Shown in pieces: positions 52,514-60,657 of a stretch of DNA of 64,000 bases (positions within the stretch are counted from its first letter, which is position 1; every line of letters begins with the position of its first letter). The notes beneath the pieces were generated by a model that had not been told where the DNA came from, did not search any database, and was given only the letters and a program-made list of their open reading frames with translations. The stretch spans positions 124,001 to 188,000 of the forward strand of contig NZ_JACSCY010000006.1 in the NCBI RefSeq assembly GCF_014333615.1, in the 5' to 3' direction. Source of the stretch: Hymenobacter citatus. Lineage in GTDB: Bacteria > Bacteroidota > Bacteroidia > Cytophagales > Hymenobacteraceae. A program made the translations under genes and the position numbers.

Positions 52514-53566
52514 ATGCTTGAACAGCTCTGGCACCGCCTGCTGGCCCCTTTCCTGGACGCCCTGCGCTACTCCACGCTCACGGGTTACAGCTGGCAGGAG
52601 CCGCGCTTGCTGTTGTTGCTGCCGGTGGTGCCGCTGCTGTTTGTGGGGCGCTGGGCACTGGCCTACCGCCGCCGGGCCCGGCTGGGGGTGGCCTTTGTGG
52701 GGGGTAGGGTGCGGCAGGACTGGTCGGCGCTGTTGCGGTTTGTGCCCGATGTGGTGCTGGCCCTCAGCCTGATGTTTGGCCTGGTAGCCCTGGCCCGCCC
52801 CCAGCGCACCGACGAGCGCGTGGTGCAAACAGGAGAAGGCATTGACCTACTGCTAGTGCTGGACGTGTCGGGCTCGATGGAGCTGGGCGACCTGCGCCCC
52901 AACCGTCTGGAAGCCGCCAAGCGCCTGGCCCGCGAGTTTGTGGACAGCCGCGCCGGCGACCGGGTAGGGCTGGTGGTGTTTGCCGGCGACGCCTACTCCC
53001 TGGCCCCGCTCACCACCGACTACGACCTGCTGCGCGACGAGCTGCACAACCTGCGCCTGGGCATGATTGCCAACGATGGCACGGCCATTGGCTCGGCGCT
53101 GGGCGTGGCCACCAACCGCCTGCGGGCCTCGCGCAGCCGCACCAAAGTCTGCATTCTGCTCTCCGATGGCGAGAACACTGCCGGCAGCCTCGACCCGCTC
53201 ACAGCGGCCCAGTTGGCCCACGCCTACGGCCTGAAAATCTATACTATCGGCCTGGGCCGCGACGGCACCGTGCCCTTCGGCACCGATCCCGCGGGCCGCA
53301 CCCGCTACGTGGAAACCCGCCTCGACGAAACCACCATGCGCCAGATTGCCCAGGCCGGCGACGGCCAGTTCTTCCGCGCCACCGACAACGCTGCCCTGCG
53401 CCAGGTGTTCCGGCGCATCAACCAGTACGAGAAATCCGAAATCAAGCAGACGCGCTTCCGCAACACTAAGGACTATTACCGCGTGTACCTGGGCTGGTGC
53501 GTGTTGTTTTGGCTGGTCTGGTTGGGGCTGAAAAATACGTTTCTGACGAACGCGCTGGAGGATTAA
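52514..53566 (+). CDS. batA: BatA-type VWA domain membrane protein
   Basis: A 350-residue membrane protein with two N-terminal transmembrane helices (LLLLLPVVPLLFVGRWALAY, VLALSLMFGLVAL), a periplasmic-facing or cytoplasmic VWA domain and a C-terminal helix (YLGWCVLFWLVWLGLKNTF). The MIDAS motif is complete: DVSGSM, NDGTAIGSALG (Thr) and LLSDGENTAG (Asp). This is the pattern of BatA/BatB of the aerotolerance set that pairs with MoxR and DUF58 proteins. The partners lie 5.4 kb upstream, and no batB or batC follows; a PLP-homeostasis gene (YggS) comes next. Symbol by family resemblance. Confidence 0.85.
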   Translation: MLEQLWHRLLAPFLDALRYSTLTGYSWQEPRLLLLLPVVPLLFVGRWALAYRRRARLGVAFVGGRVRQDWSALLRFVPDVVLALSLMFGLVALARPQRTDERVVQTGEGIDLLLVLDVSGSMELGDLRPNRLEAAKRLAREFVDSRAGDRVGLVVFAGDAYSLAPLTTDYDLLRDELHNLRLGMIANDGTAIGSALGVATNRLRASRSRTKVCILLSDGENTAGSLDPLTAAQLAHAYGLKIYTIGLGRDGTVPFGTDPAGRTRYVETRLDETTMRQIAQAGDGQFFRATDNAALRQVFRRINQYEKSEIKQTRFRNTKDYYRVYLGWCVLFWLVWLGLKNTFLTNALED

Positions 53567-53601
53567 GGCTACCCTTCCACACACCCCACCGCGGCAGTGC
53601 C

Positions 53602-53609
53602 TACCTTTG
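53602..53609 (+). promoter_or_regulatory. TAnnTTTG box four bases before yggS
   Basis: TACCTTTG lies four bases before the ATG at 53614, as at 30498, again suggesting a transcript with hardly any leader. Confidence 0.5.
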
Positions 53610-53613
53610 CGGC

Positions 53614-54282
53614 ATGAGCATTGCCGAGAACATTCAGCACATAGAAACTGAGCTGCGCGGCACCGCCGCCCGGCTGGTAGTCGTCACCAAAACTCACCTG
53701 GTAGCGAAGCTGCAAGAAGCCTACGACGCCGGCGCGCGGCTGTTTGGCGAAAACAAGGTGCAGGAGATGGTAGCCAAGCAGCCCGAGCTACCCGCCGATA
53801 TCGAATGGCACCTCATCGGGCACCTGCAAACCAACAAGGTGAAGCAGCTGGCGCCCTTCGTGCACACCATCCAGAGCATCGACAGTCTGAAGCTGCTGCT
53901 GGAAATAGAGAAGCGCGCCGCCCAGCACGACCGGGTAATCAACGGGCTCCTGCAATTCCACATTGCTGATGAGGAAACCAAAACCGGCCTCAGCTTCGCG
54001 GAAGCCGAAGAAATCCTGCAATCGGAGGAATTTCAGCAGTTCCGCCACGTGCGCCTCACGGGCGTGATGGGCGTGGCTACCTTCACCAATGACACCGCCC
54101 AATTGCGCCGCGAGTTCCAGACGCTGCGCGGCTACTTCGAGGAGCTACGCAACCGCTTCTTCGCTGAGGCTGACTATTTCCGGGAAATTTCCATGGGCAT
54201 GAGTGCCGACTACCCCTTGGCTATTGAAGAGGGTAGCACGCTGGTGCGGGTAGGCAGCGCTATTTTCGGGGCGCGGGGGTAG
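53614..54282 (+). CDS. YggS-type PLP homeostasis protein
   Basis: A 222-residue fold-type III PLP-binding protein of the YggS/PLPBP family. The cofactor lysine is in VVTKTHL (Lys26, VVVTKTH), followed by LFGENKVQEM, WHLIGHLQTNKVKQL, IQSIDSLKLL and GLSFAEAEEI, ending MGMSADYPLAIEEGSTLVR and VRVGSAIFGAR, all conserved. It is not an enzyme; members buffer PLP and affect amino acid balance. The ATG at 53614 fits both the family start and the promoter box. Length and motifs are normal. Confidence 0.95.
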   Translation: MSIAENIQHIETELRGTAARLVVVTKTHLVAKLQEAYDAGARLFGENKVQEMVAKQPELPADIEWHLIGHLQTNKVKQLAPFVHTIQSIDSLKLLLEIEKRAAQHDRVINGLLQFHIADEETKTGLSFAEAEEILQSEEFQQFRHVRLTGVMGVATFTNDTAQLRREFQTLRGYFEELRNRFFAEADYFREISMGMSADYPLAIEEGSTLVRVGSAIFGARG

Positions 54283-54292
54283 GATGCCCCTA

Positions 54293-54430
54293 CAGAACGT
54301 CATTTCGACCAGCGGGAGAAATCTCGCGTGCTGACATCGGATAGATATTACCATCAAGCGAGATTTCTCCCGCTGGTCGAAATGACGTTCTGGCGAAGCA
54401 CGCGAGATTCTTCGACAAGCTCAGAATGAC
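54293..54430. repeat. Dispersed inverted repeat, family C, perfect 35-bp arms plus partial copy
   Basis: Arms 54293-54327 and 54358-54392 are perfect inverse copies over 35 bases. A further half copy (CACGCGAGATTCTTCGACAA, then GCTCAGAATGACG) runs to 54430, and worn CTCACCATTTCACC units follow to 54473. It lies between the YggS and DUF423 genes. Confidence 0.9.
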
Positions 54431-54475
54431 GCTCTAACCACTCACCATTTCACCACTCACTATTTCACCATTTCC

Positions 54476-54853
54476 ATGACTGCCCGACTTATTCTACAAC
54501 TTGCCGCCCTGCTCGGTGCCCTGGGCGTGGGCATTGGCGCCTTTGGCGCGCACGGCTTGCGTGCGATGCTAGAAGCCACCGGCCGCTTCGATACGTTTGA
54601 AACCGCCGTGCGCTACCAGTTCTATCACACGCTCAGCCTGTTGGCAGTAGGCGTGCTACTGTACGCACGCCCCGAGCTGCGCCTGCTGGGCACCACGGCC
54701 GGGCTGTGGCTGGGCGGCATCCTGATTTTCAGCGGGTCGTTGTACGTGCTGTGCTTCACGGGCATTAAGTGGCTGGGCGCCGTTACGCCGCTGGGTGGCC
54801 TGCTGTTCATTGCCGGCTGGATTACGCTGCTGCTGGCTGCCCGGCAGCTGTAG
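54476..54853 (+). CDS. DUF423 family membrane protein
   Basis: A 125-residue integral membrane protein of the DUF423 (YgdD/YwdK) family. The N-terminal ALLGALGVGIGAFGAHGLRA is the family signature, followed by FETAVRYQFYHTLSLL, and three more hydrophobic segments including FSGSLYVLCFTGIKWLGAVTPLGG. Four transmembrane helices are expected. Function is unknown. Nothing in the neighbourhood suggests a role; the gene is bounded on both sides by family C hairpins and is probably a single-gene unit. Confidence 0.92.
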   Translation: MTARLILQLAALLGALGVGIGAFGAHGLRAMLEATGRFDTFETAVRYQFYHTLSLLAVGVLLYARPELRLLGTTAGLWLGGILIFSGSLYVLCFTGIKWLGAVTPLGGLLFIAGWITLLLAARQL

Positions 54854-54889
54854 GCAGGAATTATATATTCCATTGACTGAAGCATTGTA

Positions 54890-54987
54890 GACCGTCATGC
54901 TGAGCTTGTCGAAGCATCTCGCGTGCTGACATGGGATACTACCTAACAAAGCGGTAGAGATGCTTCGACAAGCTCAGCATGACGGTC
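54890..54987. repeat. Dispersed inverted repeat, family C subtype, convergent gap
   Basis: Arms 54890-54920 and 54957-54987 are perfect inverse copies over 31 bases (GTCATGCTGAGCTTGTCGAA core), a subtype shared with the left end of the copy at 12408. It fills the gap between the converging DUF423 and amidohydrolase genes. Confidence 0.88.
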
Positions 54988-55015
54988 TTTTGACTTTCTA
55001 AATAGCTTCAATAAC

Positions 55016-56437
55016 TCAGTTCAGCCCTACTTTGCCTTTCACGGATTCAAAGAGCTTCTTTGAGTCGAATCCTACTCCTTGCTTGAACACGAGTTCCGTG
55101 TTACGAACCTGGCGGATGTCCTGCTCCACGTCGCCGGCCACCAGCACCAGATCGGCTTGCTTGCCTACTTCTACAGAGCCGATTTGGGCAGCCCGGCCGA
55201 GGTAGGTGGCACCGTTTAGAGTTGAAATTTTGATGGCCTGCGCCGGCGTAAAACCAGCTTCGACTAGCAGCTCCACTTGGCGGCGGTTAGCGTAGCCGGC
55301 CACCGTGCGACCGGCGCCGGTGGGGTCAGTGCCGGCCACCAGCAGGCCGCCGGCGTCGTAGAACATCTTTTCCCAGGCCATTTCCTTTTTGAACAGCGCG
55401 GCGCTGGCTGAGTCGCGGCCCTGGTTGCGCTGCCAGGTGGTTTGCTCGCGCTCCTGGAGCTGTGGAATCAGCGCTTCCAGGCCGCCACCCAGCACCACCT
55501 CGCGGCCCGTGTAGGGCTCAAATACGGGTAGGGTTGATGTGAGGGCCACCTTCTTGCTGATCAGAAATTGAATAAGCGCCTTCATTTCGGGGCTGTTCTC
55601 GGGCAGGTTTTGCAAGCCGCGGTGTGAGGTAGGGTAGTCGCACACGTCGGGTTGGTGGTTGGGCTCGAAGTCGGAGCTGGCCATGAAGCCGTGCTCCAGG
55701 TTGTCGATGCCCAGCTCGGCGGCTTCGCGGTAGGTGATGGCGCACAGGTGGCCCGTTATTTTGAGGTGGTGTGGGTGCGCTACCCCTACCACGGCGGCCA
55801 GGTCGGCGCGGGTGGCGTGCATGTACATCTTGAATGACGTGCAGCCCCGGTCGGCCCAGTAGGTGGCGGTGCGGGCCGCGTCCTCGGGGCCGTGCACCGT
55901 ATTCAGGGCCGGAATATCCATGCCGGGCTCCTCAATGTAGGGCGCCGTCACGTCGATACTCGGCCCAATGAGCTTGCCCTCGCCAATCAGGCGCTGAATG
56001 GCCAAATCGGTTTGCGGCTCCACGCTGCCGGCCGTGCGGATGGTAGTAGCGCCTCCAGCCAAGTACAGGCGCGGAAACGAGTAGGGCATCTCGGCAATGT
56101 TGAAGAAACTACCCGCCGGCATGGTATAATACAGGTGCTCGTGCAGCATCACTAGGCCCGGCAGCAAGGTTTTGCCCGCGCCGCTGATGATTTCGGCTTC
56201 CTTCGGCACTTTCACTTTCCCGGCTTTGCCTACCTGCGTGATGCGGCCCGCCTGGAACACCACTGTTTGGTGCGCCTGCGCCGGCCGACCGGTGCCGTCG
56301 ATGAGCTTCACGTCGGTAATAGCTACTACACTGGCTTTCACCTTGATGTACTCCTGCACTTGCGGCGTGAACGTAGTTTGCGCGTGGGCCGACGCGGCGA
56401 AGACAATGGCCGAAAAAAGTAGAAGGCGTGCAAGCAT
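55016..56437 (-). CDS. Secreted amidohydrolase (imidazolonepropionase/prolidase-like)
   Basis: A 473-residue metal-dependent amidohydrolase with a signal peptide (MLARLLLFSAIVFAASAHAQ). The first metal pair is in LHEHLYY (HxH), the carbamate lysine is likely in TSFKMYMHA, and HHLKITGHLCA, NLEHGFMAS and GTDPTGAG give the remaining ligands and the catalytic Asp. IDGTGRPAQAHQTVV and PGLVMLHEH are typical of the imidazolonepropionase-like (COG1228) group that includes many secreted Bacteroidota members acting on dipeptides or N-acyl compounds. The ATG at 56437 gives the signal peptide. It is divergent from the acetamidase-like gene. Confidence 0.87.
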   Translation of the reverse strand: MLARLLLFSAIVFAASAHAQTTFTPQVQEYIKVKASVVAITDVKLIDGTGRPAQAHQTVVFQAGRITQVGKAGKVKVPKEAEIISGAGKTLLPGLVMLHEHLYYTMPAGSFFNIAEMPYSFPRLYLAGGATTIRTAGSVEPQTDLAIQRLIGEGKLIGPSIDVTAPYIEEPGMDIPALNTVHGPEDAARTATYWADRGCTSFKMYMHATRADLAAVVGVAHPHHLKITGHLCAITYREAAELGIDNLEHGFMASSDFEPNHQPDVCDYPTSHRGLQNLPENSPEMKALIQFLISKKVALTSTLPVFEPYTGREVVLGGGLEALIPQLQEREQTTWQRNQGRDSASAALFKKEMAWEKMFYDAGGLLVAGTDPTGAGRTVAGYANRRQVELLVEAGFTPAQAIKISTLNGATYLGRAAQIGSVEVGKQADLVLVAGDVEQDIRQVRNTELVFKQGVGFDSKKLFESVKGKVGLN

Positions 56438-56552
56438 AGCGCGAAGATTTAGGTGGGGAAGATAGCGAATGGCAACGTTCGATAGGCTTTTGCCGACTGT
56501 GGTATTGGCCGCGCCGCTGTATCTTCCACCATCGCCACATAGCCCTCCACTT

Positions 56553-57602
56553 ATGCCTACCCCTACCCTCCTGAAAAGCGCTGCGTTTGCGGCAGCCCTC
56601 TTCGCGGCCGCCGCCACAGCATCGGCCCAACGCAGCACTACGCATCAACTGAAAGCCACGCCCCAAACCGTGGCCTGGGGCTACTACGACGCCCAGGCCA
56701 AGCCGGTGCTGCGCATCAAGTCCGGCGACGCGGTGCAGGTTGAAACGCTCATCACCTCCAGCCCTACCCGCCTGGAAGGTGCCGGCGTAAAGCCCGATCA
56801 GGTAGAACAATCCTTGCGCGACATCTACAGAGATGTGACCAACAAAGGTCCCGGTGGGCACATCCTCACCGGGCCTATCTACGTGGAGGGCGCCGAGCCC
56901 GGCGACGTGCTGGAAGTGCGTATCCGGAAAATAGACCTGGCTATTCCCTACGCTTACAATGCCTTCGGACCTACCAGTGGGTTTATTCCTGAGGATTTCG
57001 GCTACGCCAAAATGCGGATTATCCCGCTCGACAAAAAGCGCATGATGGCCGATTTTGCGCCGGGTATCGAAATTCCGCTGCGGCCATTTTTTGGAAGCAT
57101 GGGGGTAGCGCCGCCCCCGGCCGCGGGCCGCGTGAACAGCGCGCCGCCCGGCATCCACGCCGGCAACCTGGATAACAAGGAGCTGGTAGCCGGCACCACG
57201 CTCTACATTCCGGTGCATGTGCCGGGGGCATTGTTTGAGGTAGGCGACGGCCACGCCGGCCAGGGCAACGGCGAAGTTGACATTACCGCCCTGGAAACCT
57301 CGCTGACCGGCACGCTGGAATTCATTGTGCGCAAAGACATGCACCTGACCTGGCCCCGTGCCGAAACGCCTACCGCCTACATCACCATGGGCACCGACGA
57401 GGACCTCACCAAAGCCGCCAAAATTGCCCTGCGCGAGATGATAACCTACCTGCAACAGGCCAAGCACCTCAGCAAAGACGACGCCTACATGCTGGCCAGC
57501 GTGGCCGCCGACCTAGAAATAACGCAGGTAGTAGACGGCACCCGCGGCGCCCACATGGTACTGCCCAAGAAGATTTTTACAGCAACGAAAAAGCAGAAAT
57601 AA
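56553..57602 (+). CDS. Secreted acetamidase/formamidase family protein
   Basis: A 349-residue protein of the FmdA/AmdA family. The ATG at 56553 yields a Sec signal peptide ending ATASAQ (cleavage near residue 25), unusual because characterised family members are cytoplasmic. Family motifs: TVAWGYYDAQAKPVLRIKSG, GHILTGPIYVEGAEPGDVLE, YNAFGPTSGFIPEDF, PFFGSMGVAP, GNLDNKELVAGTTLYIPVHV and the GDGHAGQGNGEVDI loop with metal-binding-type Asp and His. It would hydrolyse small amides to ammonia and an acid outside the cytoplasm. Divergent from the amidohydrolase gene, so the two may form a secreted amide-degrading pair; this is an inference. Confidence 0.85.
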   Translation: MPTPTLLKSAAFAAALFAAAATASAQRSTTHQLKATPQTVAWGYYDAQAKPVLRIKSGDAVQVETLITSSPTRLEGAGVKPDQVEQSLRDIYRDVTNKGPGGHILTGPIYVEGAEPGDVLEVRIRKIDLAIPYAYNAFGPTSGFIPEDFGYAKMRIIPLDKKRMMADFAPGIEIPLRPFFGSMGVAPPPAAGRVNSAPPGIHAGNLDNKELVAGTTLYIPVHVPGALFEVGDGHAGQGNGEVDITALETSLTGTLEFIVRKDMHLTWPRAETPTAYITMGTDEDLTKAAKIALREMITYLQQAKHLSKDDAYMLASVAADLEITQVVDGTRGAHMVLPKKIFTATKKQK

Positions 57603-57632
57603 TCCGTTTTCTGCCGTGCCGGATTAGCCATG

Positions 57633-57712
57633 CGCCCCAGGGCTGAAGCCCTGGGCTACGGAGCGTTTTCGCTTACAATCCACTGATTAGCCCAGGGCTT
57701 CAGCCCTGGGAC
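57633..57712. repeat. Dispersed inverted repeat, family A, copy 2
   Basis: Arms 57636-57658 and 57688-57710 are perfect 23-base inverse copies with the same sequence as copy 1 (619-711); the spacer differs in most bases. It lies between the converging acetamidase and DinB genes. Confidence 0.88.
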
Positions 57713-57775
57713 ACAGGATGCACGAACCCGCTATACTGTAGCTGGTGCTGCGGAGCCGGGGTAGGGCGGCACCAG

Positions 57776-58258
57776 CTACTTCCAATTTTTCAGAAGCCGC
57801 CGCATCATCACAATCTCGCCGGTGTGGTAGGCGGTATGGTCGGCAATGAGCAGGGCCTCACGCAGTAGCGTTTGCCCCGTGCCATGTGGAATGGGCGCCA
57901 GCAAGTCCTGCGCGGGGTCGCGCAGCAGGGCGATGAACCGGTCCCGGTCTTCCCGAATTTGCGTGAGCGTTTGCTGCCATTGTTCCTCTGTGGCGTTGGC
58001 GTCGCGGGCGGGCCAGTACCCCTCGGGCCATTTAGGCGACTCGTGTTTCTCCTGGCTGGAAAACTCCAGAATATCCCACTGTGCAATGCGCACGTGCTCA
58101 GCTAATTGCCAGATAGTATACGGCATATCCGGCACGTGCTTATTGAAGACCAGTAGCGGCACATCGGCGCAGGCTTCTTCAAAGGTGATGTGGGCGTTGG
58201 CCTCTGTTAGCAGGCTAACCAAGTGGTCGACAAGTGCCTCGCGGGTGTTCTGTTCCAT
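57776..58258 (-). CDS. DinB-like protein
   Basis: A 160-residue DinB/YfiT-type four-helix bundle protein. Metal-ligand histidines are visible in TIWQLAEHVRIAQWDILEF and the paired IADHTAYHTGEIVMMRR near the C-terminus (HxxxH spacing). It has no signal peptide. The ATG at 58258 is chosen; the upstream frame overlaps a terminator hairpin. Function within the superfamily is unknown. It resembles the damage-inducible and thiol-transferase members as much as the protein at 2593-3102; the two are different subgroups by sequence. Confidence 0.85.
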   Translation of the reverse strand: MEQNTREALVDHLVSLLTEANAHITFEEACADVPLLVFNKHVPDMPYTIWQLAEHVRIAQWDILEFSSQEKHESPKWPEGYWPARDANATEEQWQQTLTQIREDRDRFIALLRDPAQDLLAPIPHGTGQTLLREALLIADHTAYHTGEIVMMRRLLKNWK

Positions 58259-58318
58259 AGCAGAGAAGTTGAAAAGGGTATGAGGAAGTATACGCAAAAA
58301 CGGCCGCAGCAGAAACCA

Positions 58319-58353
58319 AAAATGGCCCGACTCTTCGCAGAGCCGGGCCATTG
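58319..58353 (-). terminator. Terminator after the DUF1573 gene
   Basis: AATGGCCCG (58321-58329) and CGGGCCATT (58344-58352), extended by CTC with GAG after an A/C mismatch, form a stem with a TTCGCA loop. Read on the minus strand it is followed by TTTTTGG, 20 bases after the DUF1573 stop codon. Confidence 0.85.
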
Positions 58354-58372
58354 GTAGCCGCAAGCAGTTGTC

Positions 58373-58873
58373 TTACGACTTCTTCTTGGCTTTCATTTTG
58401 GCGTCGCCGATTTTCACTTTCTCTTTGCCCTCGGTATCCATGGCGGAGGTGGTCATAGCGGCAGCGTCTTTCACCTCACCTACCAACGATACCATGGCGT
58501 TGCCAGACGCTGAGTTCGACTCGATGGTCAGCACTTTGTTTTGCATGCCCATTTTGCCGGCGCTGTTGAATTTAGCCGTTACGGAGCCGGTTTTGCCGGG
58601 CATCACCGGGTCACGGGTCCAATCGGGGGTAGTGCAGCCGCAGCTTACGCCGATGTTGGAAATCACCAGCGGCGCGGTGCCCGTGTTCTTGAACTTGAAG
58701 GTGTGTTCTACGATGTCGCCTTGCGCTACGGAGCCGAAATCGTACTTCGACTCTTCAAACTGAATGTTGGGGCCAGCTACTTTCGCCTGAGCGTTGGCGG
58801 GTGCAACTGTTTGGGCCTGAGCCGCAACGCCAGCCATCGACAAGGACAGGGCAAGGAGGAGTATCTTTTTCAT
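58373..58873 (-). CDS. DUF1573 domain exported protein
   Basis: A 166-residue exported protein with a signal peptide (MKKILLLALSLSMAGVAAQA). The DUF1573 domain (about residues 38-130) has YDFGSVAQGDIVEHTFKFKN, NTGTAPLVISNIGVSCGCTT and a following DWTRDPVMPGKTGSV, an immunoglobulin-like beta sandwich common in Bacteroidota. The C-terminal tail (KVKIGDAKMKAKKKS) is strongly basic. No enzymatic role is known. A clear promoter (58905-58934) and terminator make it a one-gene unit. Confidence 0.9.
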   Translation of the reverse strand: MKKILLLALSLSMAGVAAQAQTVAPANAQAKVAGPNIQFEESKYDFGSVAQGDIVEHTFKFKNTGTAPLVISNIGVSCGCTTPDWTRDPVMPGKTGSVTAKFNSAGKMGMQNKVLTIESNSASGNAMVSLVGEVKDAAAMTTSAMDTEGKEKVKIGDAKMKAKKKS

Positions 58874-58904
58874 GATGCTAGAACGTTTGGTAGTTAGCGT
58901 AGAA

Positions 58905-58934
58905 CAAAGTTAAGATTTCCGGGCAGGGAGCCAA
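58905..58934 (-). promoter_or_regulatory. Bacteroidota-type promoter of the DUF1573 gene
   Basis: On the minus strand TTG (58934-58932) is followed by 19 bases and TAACTTTG (58912-58905), matching the TTTG-N19-TAnnTTTG consensus. The start codon is 31 bases downstream, allowing a normal short leader. Confidence 0.65.
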
Positions 58935-59011
58935 GAACTTTGCCAGTTTGGCCTTTAAACTGGCGTAAGGCTGGTGAAGTTCAGAAGAATGGATTAGAAT
59001 TTCATTAGTTT

Positions 59012-60436
59012 CTACTCAGCCGGCGCATCAGCAATGAGCTTCTGGTTGAAGTTCAGCAGGAACAGCCGCTCCGAGGCGCGGGTAATGGCCGTGTAGAGCC
59101 AGCGCGCAAACTCGGAGTTGACCATATCTTCTTTCAAAAAGCCGTGGTCGACGAACACGGCCTGCCACTGGCCGCCCTGGGCTTTGTGGCAGGTGAGGGC
59201 GTAGGCAAACTTCACCTGCAAGGCGTTCAGAAACGGGTCCTTGCGCAGGGCCGCCGACTTGTCGCGCTTGGTGGTAAGGTGGGCATAATCCAGTCCCACG
59301 GCGTCGTAGAGGGCTTTGTTGCGGTCGGCGGGTAGGGCGGGGCTTTCGGTGTGCAGGGTGTCGAGCAGCAGCTTTACCTCCTGCTCGGGCTCGTCGGGGT
59401 AGTCTACAAAGCGCACGCGGGCATCGGCAAAGTGAAACCCGAACTCCTCCGTGCGCCGCACGATTTTGGTGACCTGCACAAAGTCGCCGTTGGCCAGAAA
59501 GCCCATTTCTGAATCGTTGGGCAGCCAGAAGTAGTTGTTGCGCACCACCATCAGGTAGTCGCCCGACTCAATCTCATCCTCGGCCTCGAACAAAATGCGC
59601 CGGATGTACTGGTTGTACTGGTTGGCGTTTTTGTTGGAGCGGCAAATAATGGTGGTGTTTTCGTGGCCGAAGTTCTTGTAGGCCCAGCGCAGGCCGTCTT
59701 CCAGCTTGTCGCCCCCCATCTTGAAAATGTCGCGGTAGCCGCTGGTAAAGAACTGGATGTGGGGCTGTTCCTCGCGCAGTTCTTCGCGCAGGATGGTAGC
59801 ATTCACCAGGATACCTGACTCCTCGGCCTGGCGCATCACCTGGCGCAGCTCCACCGAATCGACGGCGGCACGGAAGCGGTGGCGCAGCAGCTCGGGGTCG
59901 AGGGCGGGGCTCAGGAGTTGGCCCACGGGCGGCAGCTGGGCCGTATCGCCGATGAGCAGTAGGCGGTTGGTAGGCTTCTCGAATACGTAGCCCAGCAGGT
60001 CGTCGAGCAGGCCGTTTTCACCGAACGCCTTTTCGTCGGAAATCATGGAGGCCTCGTCCACGATGTAGAGCATGTCGGCGGTGCGGTTGGGCTGGCGCTG
60101 GAAGTTGAGGCGCTCCGAAGATGCGCCGCCGGTCTGGCGGTAGATTTTCTTGTGGATGGTGCTGGCCGCCACGCCCGAGTACACGCTCATCACCTTGGCG
60201 GCGCGGCCGGTGGGCGCCATCAGGGTGTATTTGCGGCCGCGCTGTTGCAGCCATTGCACCAAGGCGCTTACCACGGTGGTTTTGCCCGTACCGGCGTAGC
60301 CGCGCAGCACAAATGCTTTGCGGCCGGGCAGTTCATCGCGCAGAAACACGTCGAGCTTCTGAAAAAGCAGGGCTTGGTCCTGGGTAGGCTCGTAGGGGAA
60401 ATAGTCGCGGACGGAAGGAATTCGGACGGATAGCAT
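59012..60436 (-). CDS. RecD-like/PIF1-type superfamily 1 DNA helicase
   Basis: A 474-residue ATP-dependent helicase-like protein. Walker A is GYAGTGKTT (46-54), followed by LMAPTGRAAKVM, STIHKKIY, Walker B LYIVDEASMI, IGDTAQLPPVG and the C-terminal UvrD-C-2 segments (VKFAYALTCHKAQGGQW, ARWLYTAITRASERLFLL). This matches the short exodeoxyribonuclease V alpha-like proteins, probably acting in DNA repair or replication, without a RecB/RecC partner in the window. The ATG at 60436 is used; the upstream frame runs into the repeat region. Its 5' flank holds a large double hairpin. Confidence 0.88.
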   Translation of the reverse strand: MLSVRIPSVRDYFPYEPTQDQALLFQKLDVFLRDELPGRKAFVLRGYAGTGKTTVVSALVQWLQQRGRKYTLMAPTGRAAKVMSVYSGVAASTIHKKIYRQTGGASSERLNFQRQPNRTADMLYIVDEASMISDEKAFGENGLLDDLLGYVFEKPTNRLLLIGDTAQLPPVGQLLSPALDPELLRHRFRAAVDSVELRQVMRQAEESGILVNATILREELREEQPHIQFFTSGYRDIFKMGGDKLEDGLRWAYKNFGHENTTIICRSNKNANQYNQYIRRILFEAEDEIESGDYLMVVRNNYFWLPNDSEMGFLANGDFVQVTKIVRRTEEFGFHFADARVRFVDYPDEPEQEVKLLLDTLHTESPALPADRNKALYDAVGLDYAHLTTKRDKSAALRKDPFLNALQVKFAYALTCHKAQGGQWQAVFVDHGFLKEDMVNSEFARWLYTAITRASERLFLLNFNQKLIADAPAE

Positions 60437-60500
60437 AGAGGGCAAAGATACAACGCTGTTCTTGGTGGAGGGAAAGCAACGCCATCGAACCAAGGCTACT

Positions 60501-60654
60501 GCCCTCGCTCGGCTGTGCCGAGTGAGCACTACGCCCCAGCAGCTCTGCTGCGCGCGTCTGTCACGCGTTGAGGCGGTTTCGAGCAAGCGGCGCAGCCGGA
60601 TTCGGGGCATAGCCCCTCAGGCGTAGTGCTCACTCGGCACAGCCGAGCGAGGGC
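60501..60654. repeat. Inverted repeat with perfect 35-bp arms, CTCGCTCGGC type
   Basis: Arms 60501-60535 and 60620-60654 are perfect inverse copies over 35 bases; each contains the smaller palindrome CTCGGCTGTGCCGAG. The 84-base centre includes GGGGCATAGCCCC, another hairpin. A degenerate relative lies at 44743-44890. Confidence 0.9.
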
Positions 60655-60657
60655 GGA

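Noticed and set aside
56109-57467. A 452-codon open frame on the minus strand opposite the acetamidase-like gene
   Set aside because: It is a by-product of high GC in the third codon position; no family motif is present, and the plus-strand gene has full motifs and a signal peptide.
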